Shown: positions 35,471-43,607, counted from the first letter of the stretch. The stretch: DNA of 64,000 bases from Aquitalea magnusonii (GCF_003202035.1 NZ_QJKC01000010.1:1-64000), one strand, 5' to 3'. Numbers and translations are program-made. The notes: generated by a model from the letters alone, not told the origin.

Positions 35471-35902
35471 ATGCCCGATGACAAAGAAAAACTGCAAGCC
35501 AAGGCCGAGGTAGACGTTTCAATTTGGATGCCTATTTACATTGACAATTTCATCGCATCCACCATTCGCCTCACACCTCAGCAAATTGGTGCTTATATCT
35601 TGCTCGTATGCGACTACTGGAGAAATAACTCGCTACCGAATGATGATGCAGCATTAAGCCAAATCACACGAATACCAATCAAACAATGGAAAAAGGATAG
35701 AGAAATCATTTCTACATTCTTCACCATCGAGGGAAAGCTTTGGAAGAGTACCAAACTCGATGCCGATAAAAAATCAGCGGTAGAAAACCGGCTCAAAGTC
35801 ATGGAACGAACGGCAAAAGCCATCAAAGCTAAAGCAGAAAAGGCCCTTGCTCGAGAAGAGCCTGTTGGATTGCATAAGGAAGACCATAAGGACTCCCCGT
35901 AA
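35471..35902 (+). CDS. DUF1376 (YdaU-like) prophage protein
   Basis: 143 aa. The conserved block is WMPIYIDNFIASTIRLTPQQIGAYILLVCDYWRNNSLPNDDAALSQITRIP, which is the DUF1376 signature, followed by a Lys-rich helical tail. DUF1376 proteins sit in the replication modules of lambdoid and other prophages and often carry a helicase-loader-like role. GGAG precedes the ATG. It is divergent from the large RNA. No gene is evident in 35903-36262. Confidence 0.82.
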   Translation: MPDDKEKLQAKAEVDVSIWMPIYIDNFIASTIRLTPQQIGAYILLVCDYWRNNSLPNDDAALSQITRIPIKQWKKDREIISTFFTIEGKLWKSTKLDADKKSAVENRLKVMERTAKAIKAKAEKALAREEPVGLHKEDHKDSP

Positions 35903-36262
35903 TCGTTATCGCCATCGTAACCATGGTCTAAATTTAGGCTTAGTTAAAATTTAAGCTGCTTTACCGTTCAAGAAGAAGGTAGGGAATGGCAAGGGGATTG
36001 GGCTGCAAATCAGTTATGAGATGGCCTAGATTTTCATGCCTCGCCAAGTAGAAATTTCCGCAAATGGAATCTCTACTTATGCGGTACCACCATCCACGCC
36101 AAACCAGCCCCCCTCCTCCTTGAACGGTGCATGCTATTCCTTTATTTAAGCTCGGCATAAATTTTTTCTTAGCCCTTAGCTCCATGTGCAATCTGAACTA
36201 TGCAATCCGCTCTGTGAACTGCGCAATGCGCATTGAGCAGTGCTTATCTGCCAAGGATAAAT

Positions 36263-36952
36263 ATGCTTTACGAAAGCAAGTTGACATTTATGCAGCGCCT
36301 GCAGCAAGCCGCAGGGAATGGCTATTTTCATTACACAACCGGATATATCGAACGTGAAAAATTCGATGCCATGACCAAGAAATTCGCGCTGCAGTATGAG
36401 TCAGAGATTTCTCGCCAGTCAAAAGCCCGCCGCAAGCGCGCGGGGGACGCAACCAGCACCCTTTTTGCTATGCCGGTACGCGGACATCCGCAGCAAGACC
36501 AATCTGAGCAGGTTTGGTTTGTTCTAATGGCAACAAAAGGTGTCGGGCGGGTCCATGTGCGGGAACAGCTACAAGACCTGCGGCAAAAGCAAACTCGGCT
36601 GACCATGCCAGATGGCCACCATCAACTGGTTAACGATGGGGTCAGCTGGAGTTGGCAGATGACCACATCTCACCAGCAGAAGTACCGGGAGCGCATCCAC
36701 CAAATCGCCTCCCTTCCGCCGCATCGGCGCCGGATCATCGAGCTCGATGAAATCCCTCGTGACCTGTCGATAGAGCGGCTGCAAGATCAGTTGTACGGCG
36801 AACCAGGCTTCCGTCTCGTGCGGCGCCAGGTCGGCCTGCTGGTTAAGTACCTGCGGGCCGAGTGGAAGCGTCTTCGCCCTGCAGCGGGGCCGCAACCGCG
36901 GCAGATCAGCTACCTGCCATATATCCGCTTTCGTCCAAACCAACTAAAATAG
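36263..36952 (+). CDS. hypothetical basic protein of the phage-like region
   Basis: 229 aa, rich in Arg, Gln and His, no signal peptide or membrane helix. MLYESKLTFMQRLQQAAGNGYFHYTTGYIEREKFDAMTKKFALQYE is followed by a central domain (VWFVLMATKGVGRVHVREQLQDLRQKQTRLTMPDGHHQLVNDGVSWSWQMT) and a basic C-terminus. The overall shape suggests a replication or mobilisation protein of a satellite, but I do not recognise the family. AAGGA precedes the ATG at 36263. G+C is higher than in the neighbouring DUF1376 gene. Confidence 0.6.
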   Translation: MLYESKLTFMQRLQQAAGNGYFHYTTGYIEREKFDAMTKKFALQYESEISRQSKARRKRAGDATSTLFAMPVRGHPQQDQSEQVWFVLMATKGVGRVHVREQLQDLRQKQTRLTMPDGHHQLVNDGVSWSWQMTTSHQQKYRERIHQIASLPPHRRRIIELDEIPRDLSIERLQDQLYGEPGFRLVRRQVGLLVKYLRAEWKRLRPAAGPQPRQISYLPYIRFRPNQLK

Positions 36953-37041
36953 CGCAACGGGTTTATCGCACCCTGCAATTCATCTCCATTTTGCCAGGCA
37001 AACCGCGCAGCCAGGATCGGCTGCGCCCAGCCCCTCTCGAA

Positions 37042-37458
37042 ATGGAAACCAACATGCATCAACAAACTGAAGAGCTGATCGAAATCCTACAAGAGGCCAT
37101 CGAAGGCCTGACTGACCGCGACATCGTCGACATGGACCTATGCCAAATCGGCTTAGCTTTTTTCCCTCGCATGCGCCGAGCCGTCGCCAGCCCGTGTTTT
37201 GTGAATGGCACTTGGCATGTTGATTCGGAAATACGAACCGGCTGGCAGGCTCTTTATGGGGTAGGCTACCCCGTTTATGGGCTTCAGGTTTTGACCCTGC
37301 TGGATAATGAGATGATCAGCCAAGCCATCGAAGCACCACGGCAAACCATCGATGATGATGCGTGGTTAAGAAAAACGGCAGCAGTCATCCGTAGAGAGCT
37401 TAGCCGTTCCCTGCATCATGCAGTTAATCGCTTACTCGACGACATCACAACGCACTAA
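37042..37458 (+). CDS. hypothetical protein
   Basis: 138 aa soluble protein: an acidic helical N-terminus (TEELIEILQEAIEGLTDRDIVDMDLCQIGLAFFPRMRRAV), then FVNGTWHVDSEIRTGWQALYGVGYPVYGLQVLTLLDNEMISQAIE and a helical, Arg-rich end. The start is either 37042 or 37054; neither has a strong ribosome site. It follows the 36263 gene by 89 bp in the same direction. Family unknown. Confidence 0.5.
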   Translation: METNMHQQTEELIEILQEAIEGLTDRDIVDMDLCQIGLAFFPRMRRAVASPCFVNGTWHVDSEIRTGWQALYGVGYPVYGLQVLTLLDNEMISQAIEAPRQTIDDDAWLRKTAAVIRRELSRSLHHAVNRLLDDITTH

Positions 37459-37485
37459 AAAAACAGGGGCCGCATGAGCGGCCCC
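37457..37485 (-). terminator. terminator of the minus-strand R-M remnant
   Basis: A stem GGGGCCGC/GCGGCCCC with loop ATGA has a T-run on the minus-strand 3' side (A7 at 37457-37463). It lies between converging genes. Confidence 0.8.
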
Positions 37486-37513
37486 CTATCTACATCGATG
37501 GTGAGTTCTACGT

Positions 37514-37745
37514 TTAGCCTAGCAACTGGGCAGTACCCGGGTCATAGTGCAGTTCAGTGATTGATCCGTCTTGAATGCGTTGAACCACCTCATCGATAAC
37601 ATGCAGTGGCACCAAGAACCATTCTCGTGGCTTGACTGGATTGCCGAAGCGATCCTCGATGGTCAAGTCAAGTTGCGCAGCACTGAACTCGCGATGGAAA
37701 ATGTGCTCCAGCTTGCTGCGATTCAGGTTATGTAAACACGCCCTC
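37514..37745 (-). pseudogene. C-terminal remnant of a GIY-YIG-nuclease-type protein of an R-M locus
   Basis: In this frame the last about 70 residues, LNRSKLEHIFHREFSAAQLDLTIEDRFGNPVKPREWFLVPLHVIDEVVQRIQDGS, match the conserved C-terminus of T5orf172/GIY-YIG proteins often encoded beside MmeI-like methyltransferases. The upstream part (catalytic GIY-YIG region) is missing. It is fused out of frame to the truncated methyltransferase at about 37728-37745. The short Met start in this frame is fortuitous. Confidence 0.6.
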
Positions 37746-38327
37746 CTCATGGAAGATATCAGTGTCTTCGGCAAAGAAGCAGAAGATCAACCGCGCCATG
37801 AAGTGGTTCATGTCGGCGCGGCGCACTTCGCTGGCCCATGCAGGGTTCTCTCGCAGCAGCTCCACGTACAGCTTGTTCAACCGCCCGGTCGCACGGACAT
37901 CGATGGGGTTGTCCTTGATCTCCTTGATGGTGGAGATCCCGGCCAGGGGCAGGAAGAAGCCGAAATGATTGGGGAAGTCCGCGTAATCACAGGCGATGGT
38001 CTCGCCGCTGGCCAGCTCTTCCGCCTCCAGCGTCTGGCCATCGGTAGCGAGGATGAACTTGGCCTTGCCCTTGGCTGTCGCCGGGCTGGCGCGCAGCTTC
38101 TTGAGCGTCTCCCCAACAGCGCCAGGCTCGCACACGGCAAGGTGAATGTTATTGCGCTGAAGCAGACCACCGGGAACATCCGACGCATTGTTGTTGCCAG
38201 CGCGCAAGCGCTTGAGCGTGGTGTCCTTGTTGCCAAAAGCGGCCAGAAATTCATACGGGAACTCTGCGGCGTCAAAAGGCTGGAGGGCTAGCTCCGATAT
38301 CGCGGCTTCAATTTCTACTGCATTCAT
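37728..38327 (-). pseudogene. truncated MmeI-like (type IIL) DNA methyltransferase/restriction enzyme, N-terminal fragment
   Basis: 199 codons. MNAVEIEAAISELALQPFDAAEFPYEFLAAFGNKDTTLKRLRAG, FILATDGQTLEAEELASGETIACDYADFPNHFGFFLPLAG, RATGRLNKLYVELLRENPAWASEVRRADMNHFMARLIFCFFAEDTDIF are the N-terminal blocks of MmeI-type single-chain R-M proteins, normally about 900 aa or more. The frame then runs into the C-terminus of a different protein, so several kb have been deleted and no methyltransferase motif remains. High G+C compared with 38.7-41 kb. Inactive as R-M. The stretch 38328-38674 upstream holds no gene I can support. Confidence 0.75.
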
Positions 38328-38674
38328 GGGCTTCTTGCCTGTGGGACAGCTGCAGCAGACGCCGGCCGCTCAATAGGCCATACGCGTCAGTGCTAGATCT
38401 AGCTGTCCGGAATTGGTGTTCGTGATGCATCGCTCTGTAGCAACGTGGGCAGCGACAGCCGCACTGGCCGCTCAATGCTTGCCTGAGCACGCTGCAGAAC
38501 GCTGAAAAATAGCGACGATTTTAACAGTCCACGCCCAATCCCAACAGCGCCAGACATGGCCAAGAGTCAAGCAGAGTCCCAATCGCCTCCGCCGCCGACG
38601 CAGGGGACAGCTTACACACCGCTGTGCCGCATTTCCCTAGGCAAGGACCTATCCACAACCCCAGGGAGCAAGAC

Positions 38675-39199
38675 ATGAGTTACATCCAACGTCAGCAACG
38701 CAAAATCATCATCGAGGCCCCAGTTCATCAAATCGAACTAACCCTGCTAGGGGCTGGCCTGATTCACATCGTAACGTATGACCTAGTTGACCATATAGAA
38801 ATTAGTCGCGCGACTAGCCACATCCAGCAATTATCAATTTGCACACATAAACTTGGAGAATTTGTACGAGCCTATCTGATGATTAATCAGACAACTGCTT
38901 TATGCATTCCTGATGATGCGCAAACTGAAGTTGCCAACATCCTGAAATGGATCAGCAAAGTCGACCATTACTCAAAATTAATAATTGATGAAATTCAAAA
39001 TGAGTCACAATCAATACAAGCAGATGAGCAAGGCATCATCATTGAAATGATATGTAAAATGACTCCCATCCATGGAGGGGTGGTCACAATGAACTACAGA
39101 GCTGATAACAAGGAAACTTGTTCAATAATTCAAAGAGCCAACACAACAATCAATATGAAAATGTTGATATTGCATGGCTACATCTTTCAGCAACAATAA
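38675..39199 (+). CDS. hypothetical protein, A+T-rich
   Basis: 174 aa, no signal peptide or membrane segment, Ile-rich with several His: MSYIQRQQRKIIIEAPVHQIELTLLGAGLIHIVTYDLVDHIEIS, then ILKWISKVDHYSKLIIDEIQNESQSIQADEQGIIIEMICKMTPIHGGVVTMNYRADN. AGGGAG lies 7 nt before the ATG. Low G+C suggests recent transfer. It ends at a strong bidirectional terminator, convergent with the next operon. Family not recognised. Confidence 0.6.
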   Translation: MSYIQRQQRKIIIEAPVHQIELTLLGAGLIHIVTYDLVDHIEISRATSHIQQLSICTHKLGEFVRAYLMINQTTALCIPDDAQTEVANILKWISKVDHYSKLIIDEIQNESQSIQADEQGIIIEMICKMTPIHGGVVTMNYRADNKETCSIIQRANTTINMKMLILHGYIFQQQ

Positions 39200-39203
39200 A
39201 ACC

Positions 39204-39238
39204 AGAATGGGAGGCAATGCCTCCCATTCTTTTATTTT
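39204..39238. terminator. bidirectional terminator
   Basis: A perfect 12-bp stem AGAATGGGAGGC/GCCTCCCATTCT is followed by TTTTATTTT on the plus strand and preceded by AAAACC. It serves 38675-39199 and probably the convergent minus-strand operon, whose last stop codon lies just beside it. Confidence 0.85.
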
Positions 39239-39912
39239 AACTTCAGGCTTCTGGAGAAGCCCTCTCTAGCATTTGCCATCCTTAGCTCATCCAAACTAAC
39301 TTCCCCCACAGATCCAATAGCAACTGAGGATGCGCACAAATGACCTGCTGCAGTACATAGCTTACTTACCACCAATAGCTTATTTTGCTTCTCACCAGGC
39401 AATTGATCAGGCCTGGCATCACGAGTTACATTCCGCGTAACATCATTCAAGCGTTCCGCCGCGATATTCACTGCAACAGAGGGATCGTTGCAAATATGAA
39501 AGGTGCCGCACACTATAGCACTGCCAAGTAGCTGAAAGGCCGGAAAGATATAGCCAGATGACTCTGGACTTTGGGGTGGATTATATCCGTCAGCATCTCC
39601 GGCATAGATTTCCTCAATTGAATATGGATGCTTTAGCTCACCAGGTTTAGCGATAGTATAGCCTTGCTTTGCCACCTCATCCTCGAGTGCGCGAGCCATT
39701 TCTGGATGAACTTCATCGACCACAGCCACTTTAGTACCAAAAACCTTCATCATCGGACCTGGGCGAGAACCGGCCTCAGTTGTAAAAACTTGAATTCGCC
39801 CTAAATCAACGGAAATAGTTTCAGATGCAAAGCACTTCCCCATCAATCCAAAAGTTAACGCAGCAAATAATACCTTGAATCTGATACAAACTCTCCGATC
39901 ATGATGCGCCAT
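39232..39912 (-). CDS. exported hypothetical protein, operon partner of the 400-aa gene
   Basis: 226 aa. A basic N-terminus and hydrophobic stretch (FKVLFAALTFGLMGKCFA) give a likely Sec signal. The mature part has ISVDLGRIQVFTTEAGSRPGPMMKVFGTKVAVVDEVHPEMARALEDEVAKQGYTIAKPGELKHPYSIEEIYAGDADGY, a hydrophobic Gly/Ala patch (IFPAFQLLGSAIVCGTFHIC) and two further Cys. A periplasmic or surface protein of unknown family. The start overlaps the upstream gene by 14 bp, so both are translated together. A+T-rich. Confidence 0.6.
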   Translation of the reverse strand: MAHHDRRVCIRFKVLFAALTFGLMGKCFASETISVDLGRIQVFTTEAGSRPGPMMKVFGTKVAVVDEVHPEMARALEDEVAKQGYTIAKPGELKHPYSIEEIYAGDADGYNPPQSPESSGYIFPAFQLLGSAIVCGTFHICNDPSVAVNIAAERLNDVTRNVTRDARPDQLPGEKQNKLLVVSKLCTAAGHLCASSVAIGSVGEVSLDELRMANAREGFSRSLKLK

Positions 39913-41002
39913 AAATCAATCCCAGCGCTACCTTAGCTTTCTTTCTAGCAGCCAAGTGAGCAACGATATAAGATCGCATCGCATGAGGTGAGTCGATCGC
40001 GGCAATTTCCTCAACCGGACCACCTACATAGCTATCTGGGTAGGAATTTCCGCAAGCTACAAAATAGTCATCCAGAACTTTACATCTTATCTCATCAGCC
40101 AATAGTTTTTTAACCCTTTTCTCGTTTGACTTCAACGCACCCTCTCCATCTGAGCCATGAATATTAACTTCACTCCCATCGCAATCATCAAATAAATCGT
40201 CAATGTGCTCTTGGCCAAAGTTAGACTGCTCACTCAATAGATCTTGGAATATTACTTTCGCAATCTCTCTTAGATTCGCATCTCTCGTGGCTAGCCCATG
40301 AGCTCTTGCCCCCGTTCGGTTATCCTTATGAATAAATTCATAACTCGAGTATTCAACAAACTCAGATATTTCCAACTCCAGCCTGACCAGGCTATCTGAA
40401 GCTAGGCCTTTTTCACCATTCGTTTTTATCAGTTTCTCACACTCAGCCAGAGCCAACTCTACCAAGATCAGTGCCTTTCCCAGAAATAAATACTTCGCAC
40501 CACACCCTTCTGATAACTTTTTAATTTTCTTTTTTATGACTGGATCAGACCTGCCGGCATCGATAGCGCTCATCAAAACCATGGCCTCACCACAACATGA
40601 CTTAAATCCTTCAGCCGAAGTGAGCACCCGATTTTCAGGCGTATCCGGCAAAAATGATAGCCTATCCTCATAGATGAACTTAACTTCATACTTGTGCTTA
40701 CTGAGCCGTTTCCCATACTTTTTACCAACAGGTATCGAGATGACTCTCCCTTGCTCAATCGCAAGTTTGTGCTCAGCTGCCTGCACCTTCGCCCACGAAT
40801 CAATAATTCTCTGAGCATACAAACCGTATAATTTAAGCTGCTCTCTTCTCGCAAGATGTAACTCTTGCTTAGCGTCCGAAGAAATGCTCTCCTCATCTTT
40901 ATAAATAAGAATATCCGCTTCAAGCTTCTGAAAGGCTAAGTAATAATCTATTAAGTCATTCTTGGGTCTTGTCGGGTAAAATTGCAAAACGTTGTCCAGC
41001 AT
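39899..41002 (-). CDS. large A+T-rich hypothetical protein
   Basis: 367 aa from the ATG at 41002, chosen for GGAG 6 nt upstream; 33 more codons are open before it. Predicted soluble and mostly helical with many Lys/Glu: LIDYYLAFQKLEADILIYKDEESISSDAKQELHLARREQLKLYGLYAQRIIDSWAKVQ, then a domain with SAEGFKSCCGEAMVLMSAIDAGRSD, and a C-terminal acidic/Gly segment (DDLFDDCDGSEVNIHGSDGEG). I recognise no family or catalytic motif. First gene of a two-gene operon with the exported protein at 39232-39912. Base composition unlike the host; accessory cargo of the element, possibly a defence or toxin-type gene, but that is only positional inference. Confidence 0.6.
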   Translation of the reverse strand: MLDNVLQFYPTRPKNDLIDYYLAFQKLEADILIYKDEESISSDAKQELHLARREQLKLYGLYAQRIIDSWAKVQAAEHKLAIEQGRVISIPVGKKYGKRLSKHKYEVKFIYEDRLSFLPDTPENRVLTSAEGFKSCCGEAMVLMSAIDAGRSDPVIKKKIKKLSEGCGAKYLFLGKALILVELALAECEKLIKTNGEKGLASDSLVRLELEISEFVEYSSYEFIHKDNRTGARAHGLATRDANLREIAKVIFQDLLSEQSNFGQEHIDDLFDDCDGSEVNIHGSDGEGALKSNEKRVKKLLADEIRCKVLDDYFVACGNSYPDSYVGGPVEEIAAIDSPHAMRSYIVAHLAARKKAKVALGLIYGAS

Positions 41003-41282
41003 CTTCCACTCCACAAACAAAAATTCCAGCCAGCGCCGTGCTGGCTGGAACGTTTGCCGCAAGTGCTGCCTGCAGACGGCAGCGTTTTCACAGGAGATCA
41101 ATCAATCTGCACTCTCAGTGTATGAACGCTAAAATCTCGGATCAACAATTTGTTAAATAAGCCGTTCTTCTCACTCCGAGAGAAGTAGAAAACAACAATA
41201 AAACTTTATTGATCAATAAGTTGCTTATTCTTCCTGAAAGAAAACAAGTAAAAATGTTGTATTATCGCAACTTTCCACCAAA

Positions 41283-41316
41283 GAAAAAAACCTTCCCCCA
41301 AAATAAGCGAGAAGGC
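41283..41316 (-). terminator. weak terminator of the small membrane-protein operon
   Basis: On the minus strand CCTTC pairs with GAAGG across a 15-nt loop, followed by TTTTTTTC. The stretch 41003-41508 otherwise shows no gene. Confidence 0.45.
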
Positions 41317-41508
41317 CTGACTCTTCTATCTGCTATTTTTCACTAGGGTTTGCTCTGACAGCGTCTTGCACTCCCTTGACCGCCCCAATAAGTGGAGCAA
41401 AGTACAAGCGCGGCCCCTGGCGTACAGCAAGCCAGAATTCAGCAAAAAATCTACGCATAGCAATTACCCCCACCTGTTTGCATACATAAATCATATGGTT
41501 CCCGCAGA

Positions 41509-41784
41509 TCAATCATCTCGCCCAACCCCCATACCGATACCGATGTCCGCCCAGTGCGAGCAGTCGTTTTCGCCTACCTTGTAATCGTCCTCAGAAAACG
41601 TCAGGGACTGACTATGCTCTTTTTCGACAACCGGAGTACCAGCGTACAGATCCCAAACCGCATGAAGGGCAAGGGCACCCAAAAACATTATCAAGTATTT
41701 CAGCCAACCCGCCATAAAAAAGAACGGTAGAAATAGAGCAAGAATCCCTGATATCACCAGCACAATTTGAACGCGAACTTTCAT
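41509..41784 (-). CDS. small two-helix membrane protein, tandem copy 2
   Basis: 91 aa. Two hydrophobic helices (VQIVLVISGILALFLPFFFMAGWLKYLIMFLGALALHAVWDLY) and an acidic cytoplasmic or periplasmic tail. Same length and clearly paralogous to the ORF at 41805-42080, with a shared GWLKYL-x-MF-x-G...AVW-x-x-YAG core. It lies 20 bp downstream of copy 1. No family recognised; controlled with copy 1 by the divergent XRE regulator's operator. Confidence 0.65.
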   Translation of the reverse strand: MKVRVQIVLVISGILALFLPFFFMAGWLKYLIMFLGALALHAVWDLYAGTPVVEKEHSQSLTFSEDDYKVGENDCSHWADIGIGMGVGRDD

Positions 41785-41804
41785 GTTGCCACCTAAAGGC
41801 CGAT

Positions 41805-42080
41805 TTATAGATCATGATCACCTAGGCTGTGGCTATTAAGGCCGCGCCAATTTTGCATCACATCACCATAGTTCGTTTCATCAAACCCCTTGAAGCATGG
41901 CGAAGTTTCTTGATCCGATTCAGCAGGCATTACTCCCGCATAACACTCCCAGACCGCGCGCAACATCACCGAGCCCACAAACATCAGAAGGTACTTCAGC
42001 CAGCCGGATAAGAAGACCAGCGGCAAAAGCAGCAGGCAGCTGCCTGCCACCACCAACGCGATCGAAGTTCTCAGCTTCAT
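41805..42080 (-). CDS. small two-helix membrane protein, tandem copy 1
   Basis: 91 aa, MKLRTSIALVVAGSCLLLLPLVFLSGWLKYLLMFVGSVMLRAVWECYAG followed by an acidic tail, the paralog of the adjacent ORF. GGCAGAGGCAATC precedes the ATG. The start codon lies 28 bp from the palindrome at 42109-42135, on the other side of which is the XRE gene. The tandem duplication with diverged tails suggests a selected function such as immunity or membrane stress, but none can be assigned. Confidence 0.65.
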   Translation of the reverse strand: MKLRTSIALVVAGSCLLLLPLVFLSGWLKYLLMFVGSVMLRAVWECYAGVMPAESDQETSPCFKGFDETNYGDVMQNWRGLNSHSLGDHDL

Positions 42081-42108
42081 GATTGCCTCTGCCAGTTAGA
42101 ATGCCAAG

Positions 42109-42135
42109 AAAATTATCCCATTTTGGGATAATTTT
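42109..42135. promoter_or_regulatory. perfect 12-bp inverted repeat, operator for the XRE regulator
   Basis: AAAATTATCCCA - TTT - TGGGATAATTTT lies exactly between the divergent membrane-protein and XRE genes. The position and perfect symmetry fit an autoregulatory operator. Confidence 0.75.
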
Positions 42136-42157
42136 GCACAAGTGCTGCCATGCTTGG

Positions 42158-42391
42158 ATGAAGACCATCCATGATGACCGCTACAAGAGCCTGATTAGAC
42201 AGCTTGTCGCAGAGAGAGAAGTACGAGACATCACACAAACCGCCTTGTCGGCGGCCCTGTCTCGCCCGCAGTCCTATGTGGCCAAAGTGGAAAACTTGGA
42301 ACGCCGGCTGGATATCGTCGAGTTAGCAGATTGGCTGGGGGCGCTGGGAGCCGGTAGAGAAGAGTTCATGCAAAGGTTTGGGTGGTGGTAA
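42158..42391 (+). CDS. XRE-family helix-turn-helix regulator
   Basis: 77 aa: MKTIHDDRYKSLIRQLVAEREVRDITQTALSAALSRPQSYVAKVENLERRLDIVELADWLGALG. HTH helices 2-3 (about 27-48) are TQTALSAALSRPQSYVAKVENLERRLDI, the classical XRE pattern with E at the turn. A single-domain repressor-type protein. The start at 42158 is 22 bp from the perfect palindrome. Divergent from the tandem membrane proteins, which it probably represses. Confidence 0.85.
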   Translation: MKTIHDDRYKSLIRQLVAEREVRDITQTALSAALSRPQSYVAKVENLERRLDIVELADWLGALGAGREEFMQRFGWW

Positions 42392-42573
42392 GTGGTCCAC
42401 ACTCGAAGCAGCAAGTTTGGGTGGCGGCTTAGCTACTCAGGTCCCCACTAGGCAAGACTGGCTGACCATCTACCTGCAGTGTTGCAGCAAAGCCAATCCG
42501 TGTACCATATTGAGTACCTTTCACCCAAGACCTAAAATAAAAACCAAATAAAAACATAACAATACAGAATAAA

Positions 42574-42598
42574 TTCGATTGCTGTCGGGGGGCACCAC
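42574..42598 (+). other. probable right attachment site (attR-like tRNA-Arg 3' remnant)
   Basis: TTCGATTGCTGTCGG and the following G-run/CACCAC copy the tRNA-Arg 3' end (7723-7746) with a base change and a 1-bp length change. It is followed by GTCCGATAAAGTCCACAA, similar to GTCCAGGAAAGTCCAAAA after the tRNA. The arm-type GAGTACCTTTCAC lies 50 bp to the left. No tRNA gene is present here, only its 3' part. Confidence 0.55.
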
Positions 42599-42633
42599 TT
42601 ACAGTTCCAGCGAAGTCCGATAAAGTCCACAAG

Positions 42634-42665
42634 AGCCGCACCCAGTAAGGGTTTGCGGCTTTTTT
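42634..42665. terminator. terminator hairpin beside the right att site
   Basis: AGCCGCA/TGCGGCT stem followed by T5 on the plus strand. Possibly the original terminator of tRNA-Arg before integration; it may also serve the minus-strand gene at 42705. Confidence 0.6.
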
Positions 42666-42704
42666 CATGTGCCCTTCCAAAGCAGCCTGCGGTCATTACG
42701 ACAT

Positions 42705-43397
42705 TCAATCATCCCGCCCCACGCTGCTGCCCCTCTCCCTGTCCGCTGCCCGTACCGCATCGCGGTCGGGATATTCGCTGATGCGTACCAGCCGGGCGAT
42801 GATGGCGGCGCGGCTGCGGCCCATGCTGTGGGCGATGCTGGCGCAGTCGGGGGCGGCGGGGTCGTGCCAGCTGGCGCGTAGCCGGGCGTCGTCACTGGCG
42901 CTCCAGGCTTTGCCGGCGTTGGGCTTGTGATCACGCTGCTGGTCGAGGTCCGGCAATGGCAACGGTGGTGGTTGACTGGCCCACCAGGCGGGCTGGCCGG
43001 CTTGCTCCAACCGTTGGTCATCGGCCTGCATGGCGCTGGCCTGATCCGGGAAATAACCTTGCTTCACCAACCGCGCGAGGATGGCGGCACGGCTGCGGCC
43101 CAGTTTTTCTGCCAACTCGGCACTGGTAACGGTGCTGGAGGTTTCCCATAGCGCACTCAGGCGGTTGTCTTCGGCAATGCTCCAGCGCTCGCCGGCCCGG
43201 TTGTGAGCGGGGCGGTCCGGAGTGCTTGCCGGGGCAGGCTGGGCGGCGTGTTGCTTGCTTACCCGTTTTAGCTGCTGGTAGTAGTGGGCACGGGCCTGGT
43301 CCAGCGCCGGGTCTTTGGGGGTGTGCAGGGCCTGGCCGCGGCGTAGCGGGTCCTGCCCCAGTATCAGTTGTTCGACGATTTCCAGTTCCCGGAGCAT
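42705..43397 (-). CDS. hypothetical protein with two HTH/SANT-like repeats
   Basis: 230 aa. It contains two similar segments of about 45 residues, each W-S-x-x-x-D-x-R/N-L-x-x-x-W...GRSRAAI-x-ARLV (about residues 71-118 and 166-212), separated by a Pro/Gln-rich linker. The pattern recalls Myb/SANT-like or Sigma70-r4-like DNA-binding helices that recognise nothing known to me. A Leu-rich N-terminal helix (LRELEIVEQLILGQDPLRRGQALHTPKDPALDQARAHYY) may mediate dimerisation. The start at 43397 has GAGAGGG upstream. High G+C; first host gene to the right of the island. Confidence 0.6.
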   Translation of the reverse strand: MLRELEIVEQLILGQDPLRRGQALHTPKDPALDQARAHYYQQLKRVSKQHAAQPAPASTPDRPAHNRAGERWSIAEDNRLSALWETSSTVTSAELAEKLGRSRAAILARLVKQGYFPDQASAMQADDQRLEQAGQPAWWASQPPPLPLPDLDQQRDHKPNAGKAWSASDDARLRASWHDPAAPDCASIAHSMGRSRAAIIARLVRISEYPDRDAVRAADRERGSSVGRDD

Positions 43398-43607
43398 GGT
43401 GTGGCCCTCTCTTGTTTCCGGCATGGCCTAGCTTGCCGAAGCTGGCAACGCTGCGCTTGATGATGCCAGTATGGCGGGCTTGTTGGCAGGTGGTCCATCC
43501 TTGCACTGGAGCGGTGGATTACCCGCCTTGGCAGCGAGCAAAGCAGCCTGCATGTTGAGGAACCAAGACCGGGCAAACAGCTGGCCACCCAGGATGCCAC
43601 ACAGCAT

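Noticed and set aside
41402-41424. palindrome half-site GGCGTACA in the phage-like region
   Set aside because: The left half does not match and there is no promoter context.
42158-42598. a second tRNA gene at the right end of the island
   Set aside because: Only the T-loop and acceptor 3' half is present; D-arm and anticodon arm are missing, so it is an att remnant.
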